Shown: positions 34,852 to 46,013 of the stretch, one piece after another
Layout: each line of letters opens with the position of its first letter
Numbering within the stretch: position 1 is the first letter of the stretch
Assembly: GCA_029945375.1 (NCBI GenBank)
Contig: CM057066.1
Location: 682,001 to 746,000 of the forward strand
Length of the DNA: 64,000 nt
Origin: Agaricus subrufescens
Taxonomy: Eukaryota; Basidiomycota; Agaricomycetes; Agaricales; Agaricaceae
Direction of reading: 5' to 3'
The notes under the pieces: generated by a model
Seen by the model: the letters and a program-made list of their open reading frames with translations, nothing else
Databases searched by the model: none
Told to the model about the DNA's origin: nothing
Translations under genes and position numbers: made by a program

Positions 34852-37800
34852 CTACACGCGATCGGGATAAGGTAGAATATAATAGCCCAAATCTCCTGCC
34901 TTCTGCTTCCCTACTTCTCGCTGGTGTAGCCGTTCTTTCAAGTCATCTTTGGTATACTCATATTCGAAAACTGCAAACTTCTGCCCTGGGCATCCACCTA
35001 TCAAGACTTGGAGGTCTGGCCTATGTTTCTGGAAAAGTTGAAGGCCTGATATGTATTCTTCTAATTCTTCTGGTGACTTTGGCTGAACAACAGAATATCA
35101 GAAAATAAAATAGCTCAAGGCAGATTAGATCTCACATCATTTCCCAGATATTTCTGCCTTTGTGAGCCTATATCACAAAGCAACACATGGTTGTATACTT
35201 TGTACCACTCAAGATGATCAAATTGAAGATCTTGAAATTGGATTCCATGAACAAGGTCTCTGCTAGTGAGTTCTTCTTCATACATCTATAGTTTAGATTA
35301 GGCAAGGAGTGGTTTCAAAATTGTTGGCTTACATTCCAAATGCCAAATAACCAGGTAATAAAGTCATTCTGATACTGCCATCTGCTCCTTATTATGGTAA
35401 TGAAATCCAGTTGGCCAAGTAAATGAAAAACATAATCCTGACTCTGGCTTGATTTGAGTTCAGCAGGACCATATTCCATGAGTGACAAAGTGGGGGCATT
35501 ATGAACATCTTCACGTAAATTGAAGTTGAAGTCAGTTATGGCTGAATCATTTGATGGATTGACACCAGAATGATATTGTGAACAATAGTCATGCCAGATG
35601 GAATCACCTGTGAAAAATTGATGAGAATATATAAGAGTATACTATTACATTAACTCACCAGATTCTCCATCAGAAAACTTCTTGAAGCTTTGCCAAATCC
35701 CAATCAGCAGCTTCCATACATCATTTCTTCTGTTCTCCAAAGAGATATAGAAATTTTTGGATCTATCTGAGTCCACCAAATACTCATAGAATGAAGGATA
35801 AGAGAAAACTACCCTTTCCAAAGGAGCATTTTCTGGAGGCATCTGGACCATAGAGCAGCCACTGAGTGCAGCATAGACTACACTCAGTTCAATGCCAAGA
35901 ACAACAGAAATACCCTTGGGAGTTTGAAGAGGATTGGATTGCTCAGCTATACCATAGAGAAGAACACCAAAGATCTGGTGCATAGTAGGCCACATGTCAG
36001 AAGAGAATGAGGTGAGAATGTGGGTGTATAGAGCATCAACATAGATGAAGGGCTGATCATCAGAAGGACCAACCCCATCAATGAGAGCTACAAGCTGGTC
36101 AAGGCAGGATATAGGGTTACCGTGATGAGGATCCTTGATAAATTGAATAGCCAAAGCAGCAAATGAGGACTGGTGAGAGACAGCTCCTCCAAGTTTGAGA
36201 AGCTGCTCCTGGCTAGGCCAGCTTTCTGGTATAGTTTGTGAATGGTTGGCTGAGATAGCTTGAAGGCTATGCTTGAGATAGTGCTCAGCATCATGGTAGA
36301 AGGTGGAGTGAGGATAGGGAATAGCAAAATAGATCCAAACTTGAGCCTCAGCTTGAGAAAGGGAAGGATCTAGACCATGAGACTCTAGATGTGAAGCAGT
36401 AGCCTGATATCTGAATATCAGACAGGCATTCCCTGGACTTCCACAAGCTAGGACTGGGAGATGTGGAAAATGTAATTCAAGCTGAGGTATCTCAGCAAGA
36501 ATTTCTCCAAAATCACGCTAGACCTAAGATTAGCAGATACAATACAATAAACAAATTATTTCTCACTGTTGTATAGAACCTCTTCTTCAGTATTTGTTTG
36601 TCTTGAATAATACACATTTGAGCATTACAAGTTCCAAGCTGAGCAAATTGGATGGGATTCAATCCTACTTCCTGGATGATTCCTCTAGCAACAAGTTCTT
36701 CCTGATAGACCTATATCAAAGTTTAATAGAGGAAAACCACAGAAAATGATGGATTATTACCCACCTCCCACATATTAAATAACCAAATGAGAAATTTCGG
36801 CAATGTCCCAATGATTGAAAACCCATAACACATGGTAGCATCCTCCAGCTGGCCCAGTAGACCAAAACATTGAGCTTCATCTCCATCAGATGAGAATGGC
36901 TCCTTATTCTTCAAATCATGCTTTTCAACCAAAAATGTAAGGAGTGCTTCATGGATATACCACATAACGGAAAGTTGAAGGTCTTTGTTGGTGCTACCAA
37001 ACAGGTCAGCTTTATAAATGAGTACATTGCTGGACTCTCCTACTCACAGTCCAGATGAGATTGATGATGAGATGTATTTCATCCATCTCTTTGCATATGA
37101 CAGACCTGAAGAGTCGGTGTTACCAAATTATGACCTTGATTATACAGTATCAACTTACCTGGTGTTCGAGGGCAGGTTGTCCGAAAGTCCTCCCAAATGG
37201 TGAGGGATGACCGAAGTAAGTCATCTTTAACATCTTGAAGAGAAATGCAAAGTTGTTTGGATTGATCCGGGTCCAGCAAGTAGTCACCAAATGAAGCATG
37301 ATAGAAAGCTGCTGGCTTCCAGTCGGCATCTTCAGGATCAGATATATTAAGAAGTGCATAGCAGCCATTGACTGAGGCGTAGATGGTGGCCAGATCCAGA
37401 CTGAGGATTAGAGACATAGCCGGCAATAACTTTAGAACGTGTTTGTTCCCCTCACCCTGGGCATACAACAGGGCTCCAAGCACCCGTTTCGTAGTCGGCC
37501 ACACATCAGGTGGAATAGAACTGAGGATACTCGTATAGAGCGCATCGAGGTGGGCAAATGGCTGAGTATCGGAGACGGCAGCTGGGAGACCATTGAAAGC
37601 AGATAGGACTTGGCCGAGGCGCTTGGCAGGGTTGGCATGTCGTGGATCACCAATGAACCGAACTGCCGTATCGGCGAGGACAAACAAGCAAGACACAGCA
37701 TCAGCTAGTTGCGAGAATTGCTCCTTGCTAGGCCATTTCTTTGGTACAGCCCGTGGAAATTCTCTCCGGATTCTCTCCAGGTTGTCCTTCAAAAAGCGCA

Positions 37801-38986
37801 CGACATCTTGGCGAGCTTCCTTTGAGTTGGCAGGTACATACTTTTTCAAGCATGTAGACGCTACCTTCTCTTCGTTGAACATGTCAGTGATATGTGGCTC
37901 TGGGCGACTCGCAATGAGCCAAAGGAGAGGAACATTGGGATGCTGATCAATAAAGTCGGTGATGAGGCGGATGATCTCTCGCTGTGATTGGTATTTGTCG
38001 AGCTCGTCGAGTCCATCCAGTATGATAGCCCACGGGTGTCCGCCAGCTCCAATCCTCTTTTTAACGAAAGGCTCAACAATGAACGTCTTAAACTGCTCCT
38101 CCATTCCTTTCTTGACTAGCGCAGGGTCCTGGGTAAGTTTCTTAGTGATGAAAGTGCGGTACTTCTCAATGTTGACCGCAAGCTGGTAGGCGATGGTGAT
38201 GAAGAGATGCTGGGAGCTATCGCGTCCGTTTGGTCGGGACACAAATGTGGAGGCCCCGAGGTGCTTTGACTTGGCCAGCTTGTCTGCGAGGGTTTGCATG
38301 ATGGCTGATTTACCGACACCAGCGGGACCATAGACCCAGATGAGCAACTCCTGTTTTTTTTTGTCGTAGAACCAAGTAATAATATGATCGTTGATTTCGA
38401 TGCGAGTACCGGGATGACATTTGGGAGGAGGGTCGCGAGCGGAGGAATCGTGTGCTGCACCCTGAATACTGTGCGTGAAAAGCAGTTCCATAGCTGCAGC
38501 GATTCATTAATCACAAATACAATATACCCTGATGATGATTCTCGCACCTTTGCCTTTCCTATCGCCCGCTCCGTGAACAAGGACCGTAGTATTGTCAATC
38601 ATGACAGAGTTGTTGATAGAAAAGTGGCTGGCGCCAGGGAAAAACCCTCCACCTGAGGTCGATTGAATTCCAGTAGCTAACCACTCCGTCAGTAACCTAT
38701 GCCGATGTTCAATACAAATTCTCCTTACCCTGAATTGAAGCTGCGTTAATGACAATTTTGGGTGTGCTAGCACTGACAGATGCTGTATCCACGACATCAG
38801 AGGTACCAGCAGCCAAAAGGGTGGCGGGCGAATTATTGTGATTATCTGAGTCGGACATGAGCAGAATATAACGCAAAGGTAAACGAGTGAGCACAGACCC
38901 CGAGAGGCAGCCTTGCCCTTCTTGTGGCCGGAAAAGGCATTACGAACAAATGCCTTGATTTTCTGGCGTTTCGAACCTGAATCCAT
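34852..38986 (-). CDS. NACHT/STAND NTPase with tandem P-loop-less modules, 1204 aa
   Basis: Eleven exons on the minus strand (38899-38986, 38729-38845, 38548-38676, 37159-38493, 37048-37105, 36765-36993, 36567-36710, 35659-36517, 35333-35607, 35136-35285, 34852-35082) join in frame to 1204 residues; introns are 47-54 nt. The N-terminus contains GGGFFPGASHFSINNSVMID, common before fungal NACHT domains. The NACHT domain has Walker A GPAGVGKS (about residues 167-174), Walker B WAIILDGLDELD (about 266-277) and a sensor-like LLWLIASRPEPH. After it comes a helical region with HLDALYTSILSSIPPDVWP. Exon 8 (residues 701-986) repeats the C-terminal half of that module (YVDALYTHILTSFSSDMWP, DRSKNFYISLENRRNDVW) without any P-loop, and exons 10-11 begin a third partial module. 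NACHT proteins of this kind are linked to non-self recognition in fungi; the ligand here is unknown. Exons 5-11 are more AT-rich than exon 4. Confidence 0.8.
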
Positions 38987-39159
38987 AGTGGTGTGGCGCA
39001 ATATCAGTCCCAAATTTGTGCTTCAAAAGTTCAGCGGGAGTAGCGGACGAGAGATGAGACGAGTGGACGTGGGAGCTGGCGGGCTGCACGTTGACTGATT
39101 GATGCCAGTTAGGAACAAACACAGCCAGAGATCCCACGTATTCAACCTCGTGGCACTCA

Positions 39160-41640
39160 CAAACATTTTCGAATCCACAAGTCCTTCGTACGAATAGTTC
39201 CCTCTCGACATCTGAGAACAATAAAATACAGGTGTGACATTTCTCGTATGTAAACAAAATGGCTGCACAAATGCTTCTTGATAAACACACTCATCACATG
39301 TAAGAGGCTCTTTGTTACTCCATAAATCAACTCTGCTCATACGACAATCCAGCTGACTGACGTGCAGAAATGTATTCTTGATTGCGACAGTCGATGCGAC
39401 CCATTCCTGCGGTTAGTATCCCTTTTAAGATGTCGTAAACGCTGTATCCACTTGGAATGAAGTCCCCCCTCCTCTAGCCGATTCAAGACTGGTAAACGAC
39501 GCGAGACGTCTATGAGCATGCATAGTTGAAAGTAGCGACGTGGAACGCCAACTTGATTTTATTGAGATTGAAACTGCCTTCGAGAAGAGTCGACTAGTAG
39601 GGCTTGTCATCATGGTCGTTATACTGTGTATAATCACCACAAATAGCCACAGAACATGCAGACAGAGCCAAAGAATTGTTGGAGGAATAGTATTGTGGAA
39701 GTTTCAGCCAGTGGCAGAATCTGGTCGCGACCTGGCACGCCCTGAGTGACAACTGTGTGGCAGCGATGAGAGCCTGGACATACGTTCGGCCAAGAGTAAA
39801 CGGTGAGTACATGAGCTCTACGTGGCATTGAGGCAGACACGAACCACGGACGAACCTGTCACAGGGGTGTCACATTCCCCTCTCGTATTGGCAATACATT
39901 GATGTTCTTCCTCATTCTCCAGGCCTTTATTGCTCGGACATGAACGGAAGAGCTGAGCGTGATATCACAGATAATCGTGGTGCGAATTTCAGGCCATTGA
40001 ATATCCGTCATCGTGACTGAGAGCATTCCGGCTTGTTGTCACTTGTCACCCTCTTTCGGTCGGCTGCAAAAGCTGGAATGGGCGTGAGTGATCAAAGTGC
40101 ATACAGTACTCTTTATTTCCATCTTCACATATGGAGAAAGGAAAGAAGAAGCAGCGGGAAGGTAGTAGATCAGGAACGCTGTTGCCTGGGCTCTCAGCTG
40201 GATAAAGGCACTGTACACAAGTTCACAGATTCAAGGCGCGACTCGAGGCTGGTGGGAGACGACGAGAGCATCCAGTAGGGAGGGCGGCTGGGGACACAAA
40301 GGTTTCGACACCTTGTGCTTGTAGCCCAACGCTCTTTCTTGTGCTTGTAGCCCAAGGAGCGGAGAGGTTGATATCACGACAATTGGCATGGACAGGAGGG
40401 TAGTCGTTTGAGCGTGGAGGGAAGCGCTAGATGCTAGGGGTGGGTATCTTGTGATCCTAGGTCACTAGGAATATCTTGAACAAGGATAGTTGATATAAAG
40501 TTCACAACGTACCGAGGAAGACCTGTTCACCAACAAAGTCAACATTACATCAATACACGTAGTGGTCACATTGAGAATTACAGAATCTTCGATGTAGCTA
40601 CTTGCTGAGGAGGGGTTGCGTGGATTGAGCACCCCTGACTAAGGGCTTAACTCGATCACAGGCCTGCGCATGAGTTTCATAAAGATTCCGACGTCAAGGG
40701 CCAGACACGACATAGAGATCTTGTTACGACTATAACCTGGCGATTCAAGTCTCAACTTTGTCCAATATATACGAAGCAGAAGGGCAAACATCATCAGCTT
40801 TACTGGACATTCTTTGACATTGAAGCATAACGGGCGTACCCAGTGTCCCAATCTCACACCTGGGCACTCCTCTTAGTAGCTCTTCCAATACAAAGCTGCA
40901 CTCGCGTGACAGTGAATGTGGAATTTGATCATCGTTCCGTCGATACTGAACGTTCCAATTGCCGCCGTTAAGGTTGCATTGAGGACGAAGTAGAGCATTC
41001 TCATGTGACACTCTCCGGCCGTAAAGTACGCATTGTTATTGTTGGCCCATAGACCTCCTGGAATATCGCACCCAAACCGACATGGACTTCGACACGCCTT
41101 TCTCGCCCGAGTATGGAATGGAGAATATGTGATGAGGACGTAGTGTGACAAAAGCATAGCTCTCTGACTGGGGACGAGCAAAACTATCTATACCGACAGG
41201 TCAACAATCAACCGCACCTAGAATGAGTAGCACATACCATTGAACCGTTGTTGTCAAGCCGCCAAGTGTCTAGTCGTGTCGGGTGGATCCATGTCTCCGG
41301 TGCGACACTCGGGTCAATGTAGGTCACGAGAGATGAAAGAACAACGGAGTTGATAACAGGCTTGGTGGGCGGCGTTCGATGTGTTCTCATCCGGGAGCTT
41401 GGTAATGTGCAGCCAAGAGACTGGGTTGAAGGGGAATCAAAGGGCGGGCCGGAATCAAGTAACGTGCATGACTGGTTCTGGAGGTGGCGGCACGGAGTTC
41501 TTCTGAATGCAATGTTACTATCGAAAAATCCATACCATATTATACTTACCATGGCAAAAACCCGTCTGGCCGGAAACACTAGTCGCCAGTCAGCAGGAGC
41601 GAGCCATTTTCGAAATATGCACTGATAAAGGAAGACACGA
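39160..41640. repeat. Dispersed unit, copy gamma (least decayed)
   Basis: Collinear with 22780-25330 over about 2.5 kb in the same orientation (landmarks are given at copy alpha). Minus-strand frames are longer here than in alpha or beta, so this copy is the best guide to the ancestral gene. Confidence 0.7.
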
Positions 41641-41816
41641 GTGAAGAAGGTGGGGAAAACGTAGCCAGGGACCAGGCGTCCGAACAGACAATTTGGCAAA
41701 CAGAGAGCTCTGCTGTCAACAAAGACCAAACAATTGAGGTACCTGATCTCAGTCCGGAAGCACTGCCGGCGCGGCATTCGACCTACCTCCAACTTACTAA
41801 ATAGAGCGAGGCTCAC
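40873..41816 (-). pseudogene. Gene remnant of the dispersed unit
   Basis: On the minus strand a first exon could run from ATG 41816 to a GTAAGT donor at 41549 (CLPNCLFGRLVPGYVFPTFF). A further coding stretch ends TWIHPTRLDTWRLDNNGSM at a GTATGT donor near 41237. It continues after an acceptor near 41182, in the same frame (CDIPGGLWANNNNAYFTAGE), to a stop at 40873. I could not join the first exon to the second in frame, and related copies elsewhere in the window contain stops. No known domain was recognised. It may be a relic, or a gene whose splicing I failed to solve. Confidence 0.35.
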
Positions 41817-42020
41817 CGTGGGCCATACGCTTTATTCAGAGTACTTGATTCTCGCTGTTGGAAATGCATATACGGGATTTCTACATTCCAAATTTTATGC
41901 ACTACGTTACTCAAGATCGTAGTTTAGACTGTGTTACCCTCAATCACTGGCATCACATTCATCATTCTCACCAATTCAGACACATGATAATGCAATCGCG
42001 AATTGACTACAGGGCACTCC

Positions 42021-43853
42021 CTAGTTAGTCGTAGAAAGCGTAAATGGAGTTGCGGCAAATCCAACACGACGGTTAGCAGTGTCGAAAACTGAATAATACC
42101 GCTCGAGGAAGGCAAAGCCATTGATAAAGTCGAGACCTTCACCACTGGGTGTTCCAAGGTCACCAACAATCAAGTATATGCTATTCTCATCGCCTCCAAT
42201 GGCCTTGTTGAGACTGCGAGGCCATATTTGTGCATTGGCGGTTAATTCAAAAGTGGCCTACAGATATTGAACCATTAGTGAAAAGGCATCAAATGATTCG
42301 GTCGGATCGTATGAGCGTACACCATCAGCAGTGAAGAACAAACTTTGAAGGCTTGCAAATTGGTTTGTAGTAAGGCGTAGGAGCCCCGTGGTTTGATCCA
42401 AGGCGGCTCCTGTTGCCTCTCGATAACGGGTTATCGCGTCGGAAGCGAGAAGAATGAGAGTGGTACCTAAACGGCTTAAATAATCACGGAACTATAAACA
42501 TGGGCTGATACTTTACCGGTATCGACGACCCCGGCCGTTGTCGATAAGATATTGGTTGAAGTACCATAACGGACAGATTGATCAATACCCCAAAACATGT
42601 TTGAGGGGGCAGTAGAAGTCAAGGGGCTATACAGGGTCGCGGGAAACTATTCAAGAGGGCATTCTAGCATGAATCGCCTCATACGTACATGTACTTGATG
42701 TTTCCTGTCAGCTTGGAAGAGTCGGTGCCACCTAGGACGAGTGGTCAGTTCACTCCTTATAATAGTTCACTGTCCCTACCCCAGCTAATTTCTCCGTTAA
42801 GATTTTCGGCGCTATTTGTGGGCTGGAAGGAAATGCCTATTTCGTTAGCGTCAATATCTCTATTAGAAAAGAGATTATCTGTGACGGTCGGGATCAGCGA
42901 ATCAAAGGAGGGGCTGAGTGTTCCTGATGCAGCACAACATAAGTTGTAATTCAGCCGAAAGACGACTGCAGTTAATTACCCATCGTAAGGTCAACGGGGC
43001 CTATTCTGTGATGAAATGCGTTAGTACACTTGTATTTCACTTGAATATAGAGGTAGCATAAACCCTAAAATGCCGTCGACACCTTCAAATCCCGTGGACT
43101 GTGCAAAAATGTGAGCTCAAATCATACTTTGTCGCTTGAACGAACACGAGTTGCAACCCCAATAGATTGTTCAGGGATAGTGAGAGACCCAAGCATGATG
43201 GTATCCATAAATTCCTCGCCTGAAAGATAACATTAATCATTGACCACAACAATACATCAGGTCATCAGCACGCTTACCTGAAAAAGATCCCGAACCGTAT
43301 TGCACAGCCTAGCATGTATTGAATAAAGGGCTGAAAGATGGCCTAGATTACATACCACACGATTGCTGGTGTCTTTACTAGTGGGTGTACGGACATACGA
43401 TTTCGTGGCGCCAATCCACGTATTAGAGCTTTCCGAATAATTAGCATCATCGAACCGAATGTACCGACTGATTCAGAAAGCGAACCTTCCTGTGTCAACA
43501 AGGAGATCGTCTATACAAGTCCCGGGTTAACAACGTCGTATCACACATGTATGAAGATGGTTTAAGCTCACAAAACGTTGGCGGGGAACCAACACCGACA
43601 GACGCAACGTAAGTGACTGCTTGGTTGTCGAGGGGCTGGTTCACTATGGGTGCCTCGTCAGGACGGAGTCCTTCGTGCGGGCCTTCAATGACTTGGCTCT
43701 GGCGACATCATGCCTTAGCAAGTTGTGGGCACTTGTCGTGTTGACTCTTCTTGACAAAGAAAGTGTAATAGGAGAGTGGCGGACCTGCACGAGCGGAGTA
43801 GCCGCAGTGGATACAGCGATCAGAGCAAGAGCAACAGAGCTTGCAGAAAACAT
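42021..43853 (-). CDS. Secreted aspartic protease, polyporopepsin-like (A1 family), with a frameshift
   Basis: Twelve exons on the minus strand: 43572-43853, 43486-43510, 43356-43428, 43278-43308, 43146-43219, 43064-43098, 42980-43005, 42780-42923, 42689-42731, 42517-42626, 42321-42466, 42021-42257. The N-terminus MFSASSVALALIAVSTAATP is a typical signal peptide. A propeptide follows (SPITLSLSRRVN ... RHDVARAKSLKAR), then NQAVTYVASVGVGSPP. The two catalytic motifs are LLVDTGSSNTW, assembled across an intron, and GVVDTGTTLI. The flanks YGSGSFSG, GVDGILGIGPVDLT, WGIDQSVRYG and VGDLGTPSGEGLDFINGFAF closely match what I know of polyporopepsin. Exon 1 is 282 nt where the frame needs one more base: the propeptide frame ends in TAG near 43644, while the mature frame is open alongside it. 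A one-base loss around 43660-43680, or an assembly error, is the simplest reading. Between exons 5 and 6 two donors fit; I chose the 47-nt intron over a 29-nt one. Confidence 0.85.
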
Positions 43854-46013
43854 AGCTTGTTGGATCTGCGAGGAGAAGGCCCATTCCCATTCTTTTAACC
43901 TGTCATGGGCTTTGACTACTGGACTCTAGAAAAAATATCCACGATCCGGATGGATGGTCTTCCATGGGAAAAGCTTTGTTGAAGCACTTGAAACACATGA
44001 AACGTCCACTAAAACGTTAAGGGAAAGGACACAGTGATAATAGAACATCTAAAACTGCATTAAGTCTAAGAAAACCTAGTGTTGATTATTACCCGTGAGA
44101 CGACGATTCAAACTCACCTATCATCTTCCCTTTTGGCTATAAGCCGCATGAACAAATGCTTGATGTCTGTCCCCTTCTTGACACGGAAACTGTTTGGGAG
44201 GGACAGATAACAAGAAAAAATTGATCAATGGTAGATGATCACCTTCTAGTCAACCGCCCAACAAGTTTTGTTCCCTTCCCCTCGGCTCCAGGATTTAGAC
44301 CATCATCGGCTCAACTAAGACCCCGATCAGGTTCTGTTCTCTCACCCTCAAATGATTCGAAGCTTGTCGTACATGCACTTGACCTATAAAGTTGAGTGCG
44401 CCTGTTTGTTTATGCGAAATATTGATCACCTTACAACTTTCGAATTCTAGAGCGGTGTTGATGAAACTTTGTTGATATGACTTGGACATTCATTCCCACA
44501 TTCGACGAAGCGCGTTGAGCTTGTCTGTCCTTTGCTTCTTCGCCGGAACCCCTCTCGGATAATGCCCTTGTTGGTTGCCTCCGAACGCCGACTTCGTTCT
44601 TCAACCTGGTTCCACAAGGTCGACAACAACAGATCAATTCAAAGCATCTTGCCTCTTTCTCCATCCAATCGATGTCCGCCTTTTGATAACTTTTTCTCCT
44701 TTCACTCACCGATCAACTCTTCTATCCATCCGCTCGCCAAACAAACTCTTGTGCGTTGATTTGGTTCGGGCTTCGAAGAATCTCCGAGAACCATGCCTCT
44801 ACGGTGACTAAATCTAGTTATGATGTTTAAGCTTGCCACTGTCTCGCTCTCGAGACTCCTACTCGTCCTTGCCCTCCTCGGTAGGGAATACACTATATCT
44901 TGGCTGGGTGATAATAACACCGGCGCCCCAACGTCAAGAGTAAGATGAACCAGGAAGGCTGTTAGAGGAGCTTGAGCGATGCGAGTGAACTTCGATATGC
45001 TGAGACAGCCATAAATAGCCTTCAATTCCCTGTCGCCGCATGTTGGGAGTTACGAGATCCAGTGTGTCTTCCGATCAAATCATCAAGGCGGCCAAAGCGT
45101 ACGTGAATTCGCAGATAAGAGATCTGAAATCAAGAGATGCCAACTAAACCAAGACGTTATGCCTATCGAATTCAAGACAGCTGGAAGAAAAGCAAAAGAG
45201 CATCCCCAGATAATCCCCAGATAATCTGTACCCGAGGCTATCTGAAAACTGTTGTCAATCCGAAGATGGCGGGACGAGCATACCGAAAAGAAGACTCGGA
45301 AAGATCTAGCACAACAGAATGTCATGAGAGGTTTTGAAAGTGACGGTGACCGTGGATGTGATTGTGCTCCACTAATAGATTCCAGGGTGCTGGAAACCGA
45401 TTGGAAGGTTCTCCTTGATCGGCAATAGTAAGAGAATGACTACTTGAGTGGTCGAGGATATCCGGCGTAACTATAGGTGTTGACGAACACATAATCCAAA
45501 ATGCCCGAGTCCAAGTCCAAGGCACAATCCCGTCCTGTACCTTCACAGCAAGCCGACTCTCCAACATAGGGAACATCGTAGAAGCCAGTAACCAGGTCCT
45601 TCAAAGTGTTCATCAATGACCACTCCAATGCGTCAGAGTATGATTCGCTTACTAGCTCACCGTTTATCCAGGGGGGGGGGAGAAATATTTGTACGGGAAA
45701 GCTACCCACGACATAACCATGCACGGAGAGAAGAAGAAAGCAGCCAGTTTCCTGATGTGTAAACGGGTGCCAAGCTTAAGCTAATTCGAGAGGTAGAAAG
45801 ACGGCGGTTCGGAGAGGAACCAGCGGATTTTCGCAATCCGGCTGATCTCATCGGCGCTCGGCCCGATAGAGCATCAATTGAATGCTGAACGTTGAACCAT
45901 CAAAGCATACACAGAAAGCGACATTGAACGTCAAAAAGACAAAGACAACACACGATAATCATGCAGACCTCACATTCCCAGCAATCCAAAACATTAGCGA
46001 ATATATACATTAA
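43854..46013. other. Intergenic, no supported gene
   Basis: The minus-strand frame 45440-45724 (MHGYVVGSFPVQIFLPP) has an ATG and some coding character, but it includes a ten-base poly-G tract at 45671-45680 and no partner exon could be joined. No other candidate is convincing. Confidence 0.45.

Larger units (their letters stand above)
38987..42020. other. Intergenic, mostly dispersed unit gamma
   Basis: The stretch between the NACHT gene start and the protease stop is filled mainly by copy gamma of the dispersed unit, listed separately. No independent complete gene was found. Confidence 0.5.

Noticed and set aside
43099..43127. A 29-nt intron in the protease gene
   Set aside because: An upstream in-frame donor (GTTCGT at 43145) gives a 47-nt intron, and the spacing IGVA-x7-GVDG that I remember from polyporopepsin.
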